Below, one piece after another: positions 21,118 to 30,940 of a stretch of 64,000 nt of DNA. This stretch comes from Maricaulis sp. (GTDB lineage: Bacteria > Pseudomonadota > Alphaproteobacteria > Caulobacterales > Maricaulaceae). Below the pieces are notes generated by a model. It ran no database searches. It saw nothing but the letters and a program-made list of their open reading frames with translations, and was not told the origin of the DNA. The stretch lies in contig JAEPND010000002.1 in the NCBI GenBank assembly GCA_017643585.1, positions 186,001 to 250,000 of the forward strand. Reading direction: 5' to 3'. Position numbers and translations under genes: made by a program. Numbering within the stretch: position 1 is the stretch's first letter; every line of letters starts with the position of its first letter.

Positions 21118-22422
21118 ATGGAAAGCAAAGCAAAACCGAATGGCACGGCCACTCTGAACTATAACGGCCAGAGCTATGATTTGCCGGTATTCAGCGGCGA
21201 GATCGGACCTGACGTCATCGATATCCGCAAGCTGTACGCTCAAACCGGCGCGTTCACCTATGACCCGGGTTTCACCTCGACCGCGAGCTGCGAAAGCCAG
21301 ATCACCTATATTGATGGCGATCAGGGTACCCTGCTCTATCGCGGCTATCCGATCGACCAGCTGGCGGACCAATCCAGTTTCATCGAGGTCTGCTACCTCC
21401 TGATGAATGGTCGCCTGCCGGAACAGAAGGAGCTGGAGGGTTTCGACTGGACGATCCGTCGTCACTCCATGCTGCACGATCAGTTCGAGATGTTCTTCCG
21501 CGGTTTCCGCCGCGACGCACACCCGATGGCGATCATGGTCGGCACGGTTGGTGCGCTGTCGGCCTTCTACCACGACTCCACGGACATCAATGATCCGGAA
21601 GCCCGCACGATTGCCAGCCATCGCATGATTGCGAAAATGCCGACGATTGCCGCGCGCGCTTACAAATACGCGATCGGACAGCCGTTCATCAGCCCGCGCA
21701 ACGAGCTGGACTATGCGGCGAACTTCCTGCGCATGTGTTTCGCAGTTCCGGCGGAAGACTATGAAAACAATGCCGTTCTCGCCAAGGCGATGGACAAGAT
21801 CTTCATCCTGCACGCCGATCACGAGCAGAATGCATCGACCTCCACGGTTCGCCTAGCCGGTTCTTCCGGCGCCAATCCGTTTGCGTGTATCGCTGCGGGC
21901 ATTGCCTCCCTGTGGGGACCGGCACACGGTGGTGCCAACGAAGCCGCACTCAACATGCTCAACGAGATCGGTTCCGTCGACAAGATCCCGGAATACGTCG
22001 CCAAGGCCAAGGACAAGTCCGATCCGTTCCGACTGATGGGCTTTGGACACCGCGTCTACAAGAATTACGATCCGCGCGCGAAAGTCATGCGTGAGACCTG
22101 TCACGAGGTTCTCGACGTGCTGGGCGTTCGCAACGATCCGACCCTGCAGGTCGCCATGGAGCTGGAGCGCATCGCGCTGGAAGACGACTACTTCGTCGAG
22201 AAGAAGCTCTACCCGAATATCGACTTCTATTCCGGCATCACGCTGAAGGCGATGGGCTTCCCGACCGAGATGTTCACCGTGCTGTTCGCCCTGGCGCGTA
22301 CGGTCGGCTGGATCGCGCAATGGTCGGAAATGCTGGGCGATCCGTCCCAGAAGATCGGCCGTCCGCGTCAGATCTTCACCGGCGCCCAGCCTCGCGACTA
22401 CGTCCCGCTGGACAAGCGCTAG
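21118..22422 (+). CDS. gltA: Citrate synthase
   Basis: Condenses acetyl-CoA and oxaloacetate at the entry of the TCA cycle. It is 434 residues, the type II (NADH-sensitive, hexameric) size class. The catalytic triad is His270 (PAHGGAN), His311 (GFGHRVY) and Asp369 (IDFYSG). The start at 21118 follows AGAGGGAAG. It is 29 bases after gltX and probably shares its transcript. A strong hairpin terminator follows at 22443-22470. Confidence 0.98.
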   Translation: MESKAKPNGTATLNYNGQSYDLPVFSGEIGPDVIDIRKLYAQTGAFTYDPGFTSTASCESQITYIDGDQGTLLYRGYPIDQLADQSSFIEVCYLLMNGRLPEQKELEGFDWTIRRHSMLHDQFEMFFRGFRRDAHPMAIMVGTVGALSAFYHDSTDINDPEARTIASHRMIAKMPTIAARAYKYAIGQPFISPRNELDYAANFLRMCFAVPAEDYENNAVLAKAMDKIFILHADHEQNASTSTVRLAGSSGANPFACIAAGIASLWGPAHGGANEAALNMLNEIGSVDKIPEYVAKAKDKSDPFRLMGFGHRVYKNYDPRAKVMRETCHEVLDVLGVRNDPTLQVAMELERIALEDDYFVEKKLYPNIDFYSGITLKAMGFPTEMFTVLFALARTVGWIAQWSEMLGDPSQKIGRPRQIFTGAQPRDYVPLDKR

Positions 22423-22442
22423 TCGTTACCCGTTTCAAGATG

Positions 22443-22470
22443 AAGGCCGCTCGATTGAGCGGCCTTTTTT
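22443..22470 (+). terminator. Rho-independent terminator of gltA
   Basis: AAGGCCGCTC, a 4-base loop and GAGCGGCCTT form a perfect 10-bp stem ending in a run of T through 22470. The T-run reaches into the TAA of convergent lpxB (22469-22471). Confidence 0.9.
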
Positions 22471-23632
22471 ATTGGCTGAGCCGGAAGACCGTATCGGCTG
22501 CATTCTCGCTGGCATCGCCCTCGCCGCGCAGCTTTTCAGTGGCGGCTGCCAGGCGCGTGTGAAGACCTTCACGGCGTTCTGGATCATCCAGTATCGCGGT
22601 GATTTCGGCCGCCAGAAGACCGCCGCGGCAGCGGGTCTGGACGAATTCCGGAACGAGCATTTCATTGGCCGCGATGTTCACCAGGCTGATGAAGGGCGCT
22701 TTCATTACACCAAAGGCGCGGATAATCGCCCAGGTCAGCCAGCCCAGCTTGTAGGCCGTGACGGTGGGTACGCCGGCGGTCGCCAGCTCGGTGACAACCG
22801 TTCCGGAACAGGCCAGCGCAATATCCGCCGCAGCGAAGGCGTCGGTCTTTTCCTCTTCCTCCACGATCACCGCACCAAATTCCTGTCGCGCCTGATCCAG
22901 TCGTGGCGAGAGATGCGCCTTTACCGCGCCGGCGACCACGATGATCGGGGTCAGCTCGCGCGCGGCGGTCAGTCGTTTCAGCGTGTCCATGAAGGCTGGG
23001 CCCACGCGGTCGATTTCCGACTTGCGGCTGCCAAACAGCACCAGAAGCGTCTGGGCATCACTGGCAATGCCATGGCGAGAGCGAAAGCCGGCGCCATCGC
23101 CCGGCTCGATGCGGTCGAGCGTCGGATTACCGACGAAGGTGACGGGCAATCCATGCGGCTCGTAATAGCGCGCGTCAAAGCTTAGAATGGTCATCAGGTG
23201 ATCGACCGCCCCGGCCAGGGTCTTTGCCCGCCCGGGGCGCGTGGCGAAGACCTGGGGACCGACATATTTGATTAGCTTGATCGAGGGGTCCTGGGCGCGC
23301 ACACCCTGTGCCACCCGCAGCATGAAGCCCCAGCTGTCAATCAGGACCACCGCCTGGGGCTTGTGAATCAGGATGTCAGCGACCACCTCGGCCACCCTCT
23401 CCTTGATACGCCCATAGGCCTTGAGCCCGTCGAAAAAGCCGAGGATCGACAGCCCGTCAATGCTGACCGTGGTGGGCACGCCCTCCTCGGCCATGGCTTC
23501 ACCGCCCATGCCGCGAAAGGCGATATCGGACCCGCACTTTGCGCGCATGGCCCGGATAAGGCCCGCTCCGAGCAGATCGCCGGATCGCTCGGCTGCGACG
23601 ACATAAACGAGCGGCTTGTCCTCACGCATCAT
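22469..23632 (-). CDS. lpxB: Lipid-A-disaccharide synthase
   Basis: Glycosyltransferase family 19 enzyme joining UDP-2,3-diacylglucosamine to lipid X in lipid A synthesis, at the inner face of the inner membrane. It is 387 residues. The N-terminal AAERSGDLLGAGLIRAM is the family signature; FRGMGGEAM and the sugar-nucleotide region LALACSGTVVTELA (near 275) are present. It starts ATG-ATG at 23632 and overlaps the end of lpxI by 11 bases. It is the last gene of the lpxD-fabZ-lpxA-lpxI-lpxB run. Confidence 0.97.
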   Translation of the reverse strand: MMREDKPLVYVVAAERSGDLLGAGLIRAMRAKCGSDIAFRGMGGEAMAEEGVPTTVSIDGLSILGFFDGLKAYGRIKERVAEVVADILIHKPQAVVLIDSWGFMLRVAQGVRAQDPSIKLIKYVGPQVFATRPGRAKTLAGAVDHLMTILSFDARYYEPHGLPVTFVGNPTLDRIEPGDGAGFRSRHGIASDAQTLLVLFGSRKSEIDRVGPAFMDTLKRLTAARELTPIIVVAGAVKAHLSPRLDQARQEFGAVIVEEEEKTDAFAAADIALACSGTVVTELATAGVPTVTAYKLGWLTWAIIRAFGVMKAPFISLVNIAANEMLVPEFVQTRCRGGLLAAEITAILDDPERREGLHTRLAAATEKLRGEGDASENAADTVFRLSQ

Positions 23633-24485
23633 CGGCCTCGACGATTACCAGGAACATGTTGTGCGCCCGGAGCGCGCGTTCGACAGCTTCACGCTCGAGG
23701 ATCAGCGCAGAGCCCGCCTCCAGCGCGATCCCGGCCAGTCCTGCGGTCGCGCAGCGCTCGACCGTGTCCAGACCGATGGTCGGCAGGTCCACGCGCCGTT
23801 CCTGCATCGGTTTGGGCATTTTCGCCAGCACACCACAGCGCTGCTCGGGCGTTCCCCGGATCTCTGCGCGCAGGCTGACCAGCCGGTCGAGCATGGCATT
23901 GGTGCCCTCCTGGGCTTCCACGGCGAGGACCAGTCCGTCCGCGACCACAGCGCCCTGGCCGATATCGAGTGCCCCCATCTTGCGGGCAATCTCACACGCC
24001 TTGGCGATGTCGTCGCGATGCGGTCCGTCATGCGGCGCATCAACCCCGCCATTCAGGGTGGGCGCGAGGGCCGACAAAACCTCATCAGCGCCGACCACGG
24101 CAAAGCCCTGGCTTTCGAATTCTTCAACCACGACGCGGATCAGCGCGTCATCACCCTTGCGTCCTGCCGCCAGTGCCTTGGGCACCATGATCAGGCCCCG
24201 CGTATCGAGCTTGAGTGACTTGATATCCGGACGCTGGACATAGCCGGCAAAACAGACGGTGTCGCAGCCAGCGGCCTTGAGCACTTTCGCGATCCCGCCG
24301 ATTTGTCCGATCGACATGTCCTGATGATCAAAGGCGGTATAATCACGGTCCGCGTGACCGTTGAGCGTCACAACGAAGGGGGCACTGTCCTGGCAGGCCT
24401 GGGCCAGTTCGAGCGGCAAATCCCCGCCACCCGCGAGGATACCCAGCCGCTGCCAGCGCTGTGAGTGTGCCCCCTCGCTAGCCAT
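23622..24485 (-). CDS. lpxI: UDP-2,3-diacylglucosamine pyrophosphatase LpxI (DUF1009)
   Basis: Hydrolyses UDP-2,3-diacylglucosamine to lipid X, the step done by LpxH in gammaproteobacteria. It is 287 residues from ATG 24485, which overlaps the lpxA 3' end by 8 bases. The N-terminal [15 protein letters not shown] and the C-terminal segment [20 protein letters not shown] match the DUF1009/LpxI family, first defined in Caulobacter. The longer in-frame extension to 24686 runs inside lpxA and is not credible. It lies between lpxA and lpxB, the usual place, and no LpxH-type phosphoesterase is near. Confidence 0.93.
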   Translation of the reverse strand: MASEGAHSQRWQRLGILAGGGDLPLELAQACQDSAPFVVTLNGHADRDYTAFDHQDMSIGQIGGIAKVLKAAGCDTVCFAGYVQRPDIKSLKLDTRGLIMVPKALAAGRKGDDALIRVVVEEFESQGFAVVGADEVLSALAPTLNGGVDAPHDGPHRDDIAKACEIARKMGALDIGQGAVVADGLVLAVEAQEGTNAMLDRLVSLRAEIRGTPEQRCGVLAKMPKPMQERRVDLPTIGLDTVERCATAGLAGIALEAGSALILEREAVERALRAHNMFLVIVEADDA

Positions 24486-25269
24486 GGGGCATGCACAGGG
24501 ACCGCTTGGCGTCCACTCGGATGAAGTCGAGGATCTCCTTGACCGGAGCATTGTCGGCATAATCCTTCGCAACGTCCTCGAGACGTTCCTGGAAGGTGCC
24601 CTCCTCGGCGAATAACAGGCGATAGGCCGCCCGCAAGTCGCGCAGCGTGTCGCGGGGCATGCCGCGACGCTTGAGCCCGACGACATTGAGACCGGCCAGA
24701 TGCGCGTGATTGCCGATCACCGAGCCATAGGGAATGACATCTGCCGTGACCATCGCCATGGCGCCGATGAAGGCATGGCGGCCGATACGGCTGTTCTGGT
24801 GCACTCCGGCATAACCGCCCAGGATGGCATGGTCATCAACGGTCGTGCCGCCGCCGATGGCGGCCCCATTGGCGAACACGACCCGGTTGCCGACCTGGCT
24901 GTCATGGGAGACATGCGAGGCCACCATGAAGTAGCCGTCATCGCCGATGCGCGTTGTGCCCCGACCCACGCTGGTGCCCGGATGCATGGTGACATTCTCG
25001 CGCATGACATTGCGGTCACCGATGACCAGCGTTGTGTCCTCGCCCTGGTATTTGAAATCCTGCGGCGGATGACCCAGATGCACGCCCGGATAGAGCACGC
25101 AATCCGATCCGACCTCGGTCAGGCCGGCGACCGTCGCATTGGAAATGATGCGCACGCGATCCTTGAGCACGACCTTGGGGCCGACAATGCTGAAGGGGCC
25201 GATCTCGACATCACTGCCCAGTTCAGCAGACGGATCCACGATGGCGGTAGGATGAATTTTCGCGGTCAT
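24478..25269 (-). CDS. lpxA: UDP-N-acetylglucosamine acyltransferase
   Basis: First enzyme of lipid A synthesis: transfers a 3-hydroxyacyl chain from ACP to UDP-GlcNAc. It is 263 residues, made mostly of left-handed beta-helix hexapeptide repeats from the N-terminus ([14 protein letters not shown]...) with a helical C-terminal domain. The catalytic-region HVSHDSQVG and GGYAGVHQ segments are present, with the expected His in the former. The start at 25269 overlaps the fabZ stop by four bases. Confidence 0.97.
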   Translation of the reverse strand: MTAKIHPTAIVDPSAELGSDVEIGPFSIVGPKVVLKDRVRIISNATVAGLTEVGSDCVLYPGVHLGHPPQDFKYQGEDTTLVIGDRNVMRENVTMHPGTSVGRGTTRIGDDGYFMVASHVSHDSQVGNRVVFANGAAIGGGTTVDDHAILGGYAGVHQNSRIGRHAFIGAMAMVTADVIPYGSVIGNHAHLAGLNVVGLKRRGMPRDTLRDLRAAYRLLFAEEGTFQERLEDVAKDYADNAPVKEILDFIRVDAKRSLCMPHG

Positions 25270-25712
25270 GAGTTTTCGATCGCCTTTGCCGCAAACTCGG
25301 CCTGCACGGCCTTTACGCCGTCTGCATAGACCTCACCGGAAAACTTGAACACGCCATGGCGCGCGACATTGACCTTGACCGGCATGCGCAATTGCATGCC
25401 CGGCCGGACGGGTGCACGGAATTTCACCTTGTCTGCGCCCATGAAGAAAATCGTCGCGTCTGCAGCCGAAGCGCCCAGTGTTTTGTACATCAGAACCGCG
25501 CCGGTCTGGCCCATGGCCTCGATCATCAACACGCCCGGCATCACCGGGTTGCCGGGAAAATGGCCCGGGAAGAACGGTTCGTTGAACGTCACGCCCTTGA
25601 TGCCGGTGATGGATACGCCTTTGACGTAATCCTCGGCGGCATCCACCAGCAAAAACGGGTAGCGATGAGGCAAGAGCGTCTGGATCTCCGCGCTCTCGAT
25701 GCGGTCACTCAT
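25266..25712 (-). CDS. fabZ: 3-hydroxyacyl-[ACP] dehydratase FabZ
   Basis: Hotdog-fold dehydratase of type II fatty acid synthesis, 148 residues. It has [11 protein letters not shown] near the N-terminus, catalytic His in [11 protein letters not shown] and Glu in MIEAMGQTG. It competes with LpxA for 3-hydroxyacyl-ACP, which fits its place between lpxD and lpxA. Stops and starts overlap on the lpxA side; the gap to lpxD is nine bases. Confidence 0.97.
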   Translation of the reverse strand: MSDRIESAEIQTLLPHRYPFLLVDAAEDYVKGVSITGIKGVTFNEPFFPGHFPGNPVMPGVLMIEAMGQTGAVLMYKTLGASAADATIFFMGADKVKFRAPVRPGMQLRMPVKVNVARHGVFKFSGEVYADGVKAVQAEFAAKAIENS

Positions 25713-25721
25713 GATCGTGTC

Positions 25722-26747
25722 CTATTTCTTCTTGTTCTTGGCGCGGACAAGGCGGCGGATTTCAGCGACCTCGCGCATATAGTCCCGAAGGGGTTGAGCC
25801 GGCATGCCTGAATAGGCGCCGGAGGATGGCAGGCTTTTCATGACCGCCGCGCCGCCACCAACAATGACGTCAGAGGGGATGTCAATGTGATCAGCAACGC
25901 CGACACGGCCGCCGAACATGACCCGCTCGCCGATCGTCGTGCTACCCGACACACCTGCAAAAGCGGCCATGAGCGTATTGGCCCCCACGGTCACATTGTG
26001 CGCGATGTGGCAGAGATTATCGATCTTGACGCCGTCACCGATATGAGTGGCTCCGAACACGCCGCGATCTACGCAGGAATTGGCACCGATCGTCACATTA
26101 TTCCCCAGGATCACCTGACCCAGATGCGGCACGTCAATCGCGCCGTCCTTGGACATTGCAACGCCGAAGCCCGCTTCGCCAATCACAGCTCCTGCCAGAA
26201 TGTTGCAGTTCGCGCCGATATCCGAACAGATGATTGATGCGTTGGCACCGACGCGTGTTCCAGAGCCGATACGCACACCCGGTCCAATCTGGGCACCGGG
26301 ACCGATGATCACGCCCTCTGCGATATCCGCGCCCTCACCGATCACAGCGCCGGCCGCGACACGTGCCGTGGACGCAATGCGCGCTGATGAAGCAACCGCT
26401 ACGTCGAACCCGGCCTGTTTCAGCCGGAAGAGCGCTGTGGCCACCTTGGCAAAGGCCGCACGCGGCGCGTCTTGCAGTAGCAAGGTCGCGCCCGTTAGCC
26501 GCTCATCCTCCGCGAGTTTCGCAGGAATGATCAGAGCGACGCCTTCAAGGGACTTGCCCTCGAGCTGGGACAGGAATTTCTCGGATTCCAGGTAACTGAC
26601 CGCTCCGGCGCGTGCAGACGCCAGGTCAGCCACATCATCCACTTCGCCCCCCTGAGAATCAGAAATCGCCGCACCCGAAAGCGCGGCGATATCTGTTACC
26701 GTCAGAGGACCAAGCCGATCAAAAAATCTCGGATCAGCCACAATCAC
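25722..26747 (-). CDS. lpxD: UDP-3-O-(3-hydroxyacyl)glucosamine N-acyltransferase
   Basis: Third lipid A enzyme, adding the N-linked hydroxyacyl chain. It is 341 residues. The N-terminal uridine-binding domain covers about 1-105; hexapeptide repeats follow (IASTARVAAGAVIGEG...), with IAHNVTVGANT carrying the catalytic His. The C-terminus is helical and basic, ending in a Lys-rich tail (KNKKK). It is nine bases from the ompH-like gene upstream and nine from fabZ. Confidence 0.97.
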   Translation of the reverse strand: MIVADPRFFDRLGPLTVTDIAALSGAAISDSQGGEVDDVADLASARAGAVSYLESEKFLSQLEGKSLEGVALIIPAKLAEDERLTGATLLLQDAPRAAFAKVATALFRLKQAGFDVAVASSARIASTARVAAGAVIGEGADIAEGVIIGPGAQIGPGVRIGSGTRVGANASIICSDIGANCNILAGAVIGEAGFGVAMSKDGAIDVPHLGQVILGNNVTIGANSCVDRGVFGATHIGDGVKIDNLCHIAHNVTVGANTLMAAFAGVSGSTTIGERVMFGGRVGVADHIDIPSDVIVGGGAAVMKSLPSSGAYSGMPAQPLRDYMREVAEIRRLVRAKNKKK

Positions 26748-26756
26748 AGTCCTATC

Positions 26757-27338
26757 TTATTGAGCAGCCTGGCCATCCTGCGGCAGGCGAACGCGGTTGA
26801 CCGCGACCGTCGGCAGACGTGTGTTCAGGATGCTGATGACTTCTGCAGAAATATCGACTTCCTCGCTGGAGAAAACCAGGTTGGAGCGACGCAGCAGGAT
26901 ATCGATGTCACGGGCCTCGACGACCTCTTCAAGGATCGGGCTCATGGCTTCATAGATCGGACGCATGGCAGACTGTTGCGTCGCGGCCAGTTCCTGCTGG
27001 CGGATGCGACGCTGGACTTCCAGAGCCTGGAGCTGCTGGTTGAGCGTCTCGATGCGCTGCATGAGGTCCGGACGTGCCTGGATGGCGGCCGGGTTCATGG
27101 AGGCTGTTTCCGCGTTGAGTGCTTCGTTTTCCTGAGCGACCGGTGCCGTCAGGGCCTGCATTTCGGCTTCAACTTCCTGGGCGATCGCCGCGAGGCGCGT
27201 CTGGACATGCTGACCGACCGCACTTTCCGCGAGCACACGCTCTTCATTGAATACCGCAATATTCGTCTGAGCCATCGCCGGAGCCGCGAGGCTCAGAACT
27301 GCGACTGGCAGCAGCAGAAGTGATTGGATGAATTTCAT
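26757..27338 (-). CDS. skp: OmpH/Skp family periplasmic chaperone
   Basis: Periplasmic holdase for unfolded outer-membrane proteins delivered to BamA. It is 193 residues with a signal peptide cleaved after AMA at about residue 23. The mature chain is almost wholly helical and Gln/Glu/Ala-rich, forming the two long coiled-coil arms expected of Skp (about 55-140). It lies three bases after bamA on the same strand, the standard bamA-skp-lpxD order. Confidence 0.9.
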   Translation of the reverse strand: MKFIQSLLLLPVAVLSLAAPAMAQTNIAVFNEERVLAESAVGQHVQTRLAAIAQEVEAEMQALTAPVAQENEALNAETASMNPAAIQARPDLMQRIETLNQQLQALEVQRRIRQQELAATQQSAMRPIYEAMSPILEEVVEARDIDILLRRSNLVFSSEEVDISAEVISILNTRLPTVAVNRVRLPQDGQAAQ

Positions 27339-27341
27339 AAC

Positions 27342-29702
27342 CTAGAACCCTGTTCTTGTACTGAAGCGGAAGAACTCCGTGCGATCGTATTCTTCCGCCA
27401 TGAATGCCTCTGCAAAGTCGAAACGGACAGGGCCAAACGGAGAGTCCCAGAAGACACTCAGACCGGCCGACGCCCGCAGCGCCAGATCATCGACTGTAAA
27501 GACCGAGCTAACACCCTCGTCTATCTGATCCGCCGAGTCGAGCATGCCCAGCGTACCGAATTCAGTGAACAGCGCCCCGCGGATACCGTATTGTTCCGGC
27601 AGGAAGCTCGGCAGGCTCAACTCAAGAGCACCGATTGCATAAAGCCTGCCACCCAGTGAATCACCCCGGATCAGCTCGCCTGTCGTCTCGTCACGCTGAA
27701 CCGTGCGCGGTCCAAGGCCACCGACGTCAAAACCGCGGAATGAGTTACCACCTTTGAAGAAACGGTCGTTAATGCGGATGCTGTCGCCGCCCCAACCCAC
27801 GGCGAAACCGGCATTACCGGTAAAGCTTGCGACCCAGCCACGGAAGAGCTCGTGGTAGAAGGCCGTCTGCACTTCCGTACGGACATAACGCACATCACCG
27901 CCGACGCCGGCCAGATCCTGGTTCAAAACGAAACGGAAACCATCACTCGGCTCAATCGGATCGTTCAGGCGCGTCCAGGAGAAGGTGTAACCGACAACAG
28001 AGGTCGTGCGATTACCGGCCTGCGAGGCCAGGGCTTGTGACGCACTGGAGAAGACCAGGACGTTGTCGTTACGCAGCGTATAGCGCAGCTGAAGGTTGGT
28101 CTGACGCGTCACCGGGAAACCAAGGCGAATACTGCCACCTGTGGATTCTGTCTGGAATGACGCTTCGCTCAGGAAATCCGAATTGACCCGGAACAGGTCA
28201 AAACCGGCCGCGAGATTGCGGTCCATGAAACGTGGTTCGGTGAAGCGGATATCGATCGTCTCCCGTCGGGAACTTGCCGATACACGCAGGCGCAGGAACT
28301 GGCCGCGACCACGCAGATTTCGCTCGGAAATGGACAGGTCGACCAGGAAGGCATCCGTCGAGGAGAAACCGGCACCGAAAGCCAGCTCACCCGTCGGCTG
28401 TTCCGTCACATCGACCATCAGGCGCGCGCGGTCCGGCGTGGACCCCGGCGTCTCGGTGATCTCAACTTCCTCGAAGAAGCCCAGGCGACGGACGTTGTTG
28501 CGCGAGCGGTCGATCAGGACGCGGTTGAAGGCATCACCCTCAACGATGTTCAGCTCGCGGCGGATCACACGGTCCAGCGTCCGCGTATTGTTCACGATGT
28601 CGATACGCTCAATATAGACCCGCGGTCCCTCGTCGATAACGTATTCCACGTCGACGGTGCGGGTTTCGCGATCACGGCGTGTCATCGGACGCACATTGAC
28701 GAAGGCATAGCCCGACGCACCCGCCGCAAAGGTAAGCGTGTCGATCGCATCCTCGATCAGCTGGCCCTGATAGATATTGCCTTCCTGGGTCGGCAACAGC
28801 GCGGCCAGGTAGTCCGGATCAAGATCCTCGATCTGGCTAGTAACCGTGACCTCGCCAAAATTATAGATCTCGCCCTCATCAATCGTGATGGTGATGTAGA
28901 AGCTTTCCTGGTCCGGCGTCAGCTCGGCAACAGAAGAAAGAACCCGGAAGTTGGCGTAACCCTGGTTCTGGTAGAATTGACGCAGCAGCTCGCGGTCATA
29001 TTCCAGGCGATCCGGGTCGTAATTGTCATTCGAGCTGAAGAAGCGCCACCAGCGCGATTCTTCCGTAACCAGCTCGCGGCGCAGCCGACGGTCGGTAAAG
29101 CTCTCATTGCCGATGAAATTGATCCGGCTGACACCGGTAACCGGACCTTCGGAGATCTCGAAAATCAGATCCACACGGTTCTGCGGAAGTTCGATGATCT
29201 GCGGCGTCACGGACGCTGCGAAACGGCCTGAGCGGCGATAGACCTCGATAATGCGCTGAACATCGGACTGGACACGTGCGCGGGTGAAGATCGCGCGCGG
29301 TTGGGCCTGGATCTCGTCCGTGATCTTGTCGTCCGCCATGGCGCGGTTCCCTTCCAGGACCACGCGGTTGATGATCGGGTTCTCCTGGACACGGACGGTG
29401 ACGAGCTCGCCATCATCCTGGATCTGGACATCAGAGAACAGGCCGGTTGCGAACAGTGTCTGGATGGACAGGTTGATCGTACGGTCATCCGCGTACTGAC
29501 CCGGCTGGATCAGCAGGTAGGAAATCACCGTGTCTGATTCCACACGCTGATTGCCCTCAACCAGGATCTGCCGGATGACGGGACGTTCGGGCGCCTGGAC
29601 GGCTGCCGCTTCCTCCTGTGCCGGTTGCGCCTGCGCCGACGCAAGTGCGCCGAAGCTAAAGGTCATCAGGGCTGCAAAGAGCACACGCAAAACACTCGCC
29701 AT
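27342..29702 (-). CDS. bamA: Outer membrane protein assembly factor BamA
   Basis: Omp85-family core of the beta-barrel assembly machine. It has 786 residues from ATG 29702: a signal peptide (about 1-25), five POTRA domains (to about residue 430, beginning with VIRQILVEGNQRV) and a C-terminal 16-strand barrel ending in Phe (RTGF), as required for BAM recognition. The barrel motif VRFDF occurs close to the C-terminus. A TTG start 30 bases upstream would add ten residues before the signal peptide and is less likely. It lies 26 bases after rseP and three before skp. Confidence 0.96.
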   Translation of the reverse strand: MASVLRVLFAALMTFSFGALASAQAQPAQEEAAAVQAPERPVIRQILVEGNQRVESDTVISYLLIQPGQYADDRTINLSIQTLFATGLFSDVQIQDDGELVTVRVQENPIINRVVLEGNRAMADDKITDEIQAQPRAIFTRARVQSDVQRIIEVYRRSGRFAASVTPQIIELPQNRVDLIFEISEGPVTGVSRINFIGNESFTDRRLRRELVTEESRWWRFFSSNDNYDPDRLEYDRELLRQFYQNQGYANFRVLSSVAELTPDQESFYITITIDEGEIYNFGEVTVTSQIEDLDPDYLAALLPTQEGNIYQGQLIEDAIDTLTFAAGASGYAFVNVRPMTRRDRETRTVDVEYVIDEGPRVYIERIDIVNNTRTLDRVIRRELNIVEGDAFNRVLIDRSRNNVRRLGFFEEVEITETPGSTPDRARLMVDVTEQPTGELAFGAGFSSTDAFLVDLSISERNLRGRGQFLRLRVSASSRRETIDIRFTEPRFMDRNLAAGFDLFRVNSDFLSEASFQTESTGGSIRLGFPVTRQTNLQLRYTLRNDNVLVFSSASQALASQAGNRTTSVVGYTFSWTRLNDPIEPSDGFRFVLNQDLAGVGGDVRYVRTEVQTAFYHELFRGWVASFTGNAGFAVGWGGDSIRINDRFFKGGNSFRGFDVGGLGPRTVQRDETTGELIRGDSLGGRLYAIGALELSLPSFLPEQYGIRGALFTEFGTLGMLDSADQIDEGVSSVFTVDDLALRASAGLSVFWDSPFGPVRFDFAEAFMAEEYDRTEFFRFSTRTGF

Positions 29703-29728
29703 GGAAGATCGCCGTTCTCTGAACTCAA

Positions 29729-30922
29729 TCAAAAGAATTGACTGAGCTTGTAGTTAATGTCGTTCCAGGTGGCTAAAAGCATCATCATGAGCACAAGTGC
29801 AAGCCCCAATCGAAAACCGATGGCCTGAGCTTTCATGCTCAGCGGACGACGCGCCACTGCCTCATATGCGTAATACACAAGATGCCCGCCGTCGAGGATG
29901 GGAATCGGCAGCAAGTTCACCAATCCCAGTCCAACCGAGAGAAAACCGGCCAGTTGGACCAGATTAATAAACAGCAAGAATGCACTTTCCCCGGGCGTGC
30001 GCCCCGCATCCACGCTGCGCTGTGCCGTCTGGCCTGCGGCCTCTGCGATTCCCAGTGGCCCGTTGAGCAGGCTGGTATCGGCACGCCCCGTAACGATATG
30101 GCCGACATAACGCCCGGTCATGGAGACGGCGGACCAGGTACGGTCGATACCATGCCCGATGGCCGAGACCAGCCCGACCGGCGTTAGCGGATAATCATCA
30201 CGCCGAATAAGTTGTGGAACATTGCCCAGACCCAGCTGGCCGAATGTGCGTGTTCCGCCAAACTCGTCTTCCACCTCGGTGGCGCGAGGCGTGGCGCGCA
30301 GGGTCAGCTGTTGCTCTCCGCGGGTAACATCAAAGGCGATTTCCTGCCCCGGACGCCAGATCACTTCGGTGATGATCTCCTGGAAACTGGTGATTTCATT
30401 GCCGTTGATGGCAATAATCTCATCGCCTTCGCGAAAACCTGCATCCTCGGCAGCCGAACCGGCCGTGACCGAACCCACAATTGCCGGCTGATAAGCCGGT
30501 CCGCCAATGGACAAAGCCAGGGTCGCGAAAATGAAAATAGCCAGAATGAAGTTCGCGATCGGGCCGGCGGCAGTAATGAAGCTGCGCGCCCAGATCGGCT
30601 TGAAGTGATAACACTTGTCGGCTGCAGGCCCCATGCGCTGGTGCAATTCCGCCAGCTTCTCCGCATCCGGCTCGCTGGCCGCGCCTGCATCGCCCAGGAA
30701 TTTCACATACCCGCCAAGTGGAAAGGCCGCGACACGCCAGACGGTGCCGTGCTTGTCACGTCCCGACCACAGCGTCGGCCCGAAGCCCATGGAAAACGCC
30801 TCGGCATGCACACCGCAGATGCGCCCGGCCCAATAGTGGCCGAGCTCGTGGATAACCACGACCACGGAGATGAGGAAGATAAAGGAAAATGTTCCCAGCA
30901 GGAGACCCGCGATGGCACTCAT
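29729..30922 (-). CDS. rseP: RIP metalloprotease RseP (site-2 protease family)
   Basis: Intramembrane zinc protease that completes cleavage of anti-sigma factors and clears signal peptides. It is 397 residues with about four transmembrane helices. The zinc motif HELGH is at 25-29 in the first helix, and the third ligand lies in ILDGGHLVYY near 332. One periplasmic PDZ domain covers about 140-225 (VTAGSAAEDAGF). It lies between dxr and bamA in the conserved envelope cluster. Its anti-sigma substrate is not in the window. Confidence 0.96.
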   Translation of the reverse strand: MSAIAGLLLGTFSFIFLISVVVVIHELGHYWAGRICGVHAEAFSMGFGPTLWSGRDKHGTVWRVAAFPLGGYVKFLGDAGAASEPDAEKLAELHQRMGPAADKCYHFKPIWARSFITAAGPIANFILAIFIFATLALSIGGPAYQPAIVGSVTAGSAAEDAGFREGDEIIAINGNEITSFQEIITEVIWRPGQEIAFDVTRGEQQLTLRATPRATEVEDEFGGTRTFGQLGLGNVPQLIRRDDYPLTPVGLVSAIGHGIDRTWSAVSMTGRYVGHIVTGRADTSLLNGPLGIAEAAGQTAQRSVDAGRTPGESAFLLFINLVQLAGFLSVGLGLVNLLPIPILDGGHLVYYAYEAVARRPLSMKAQAIGFRLGLALVLMMMLLATWNDINYKLSQFF

Positions 30923-30940
30923 TTTACGTTCCGTATTCTC

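Noticed and set aside
24486-24686. A 67-residue N-terminal extension of LpxI
   Set aside because: It lies wholly inside lpxA in another frame and has no similarity to the LpxI family N-terminus, which begins after 24485.
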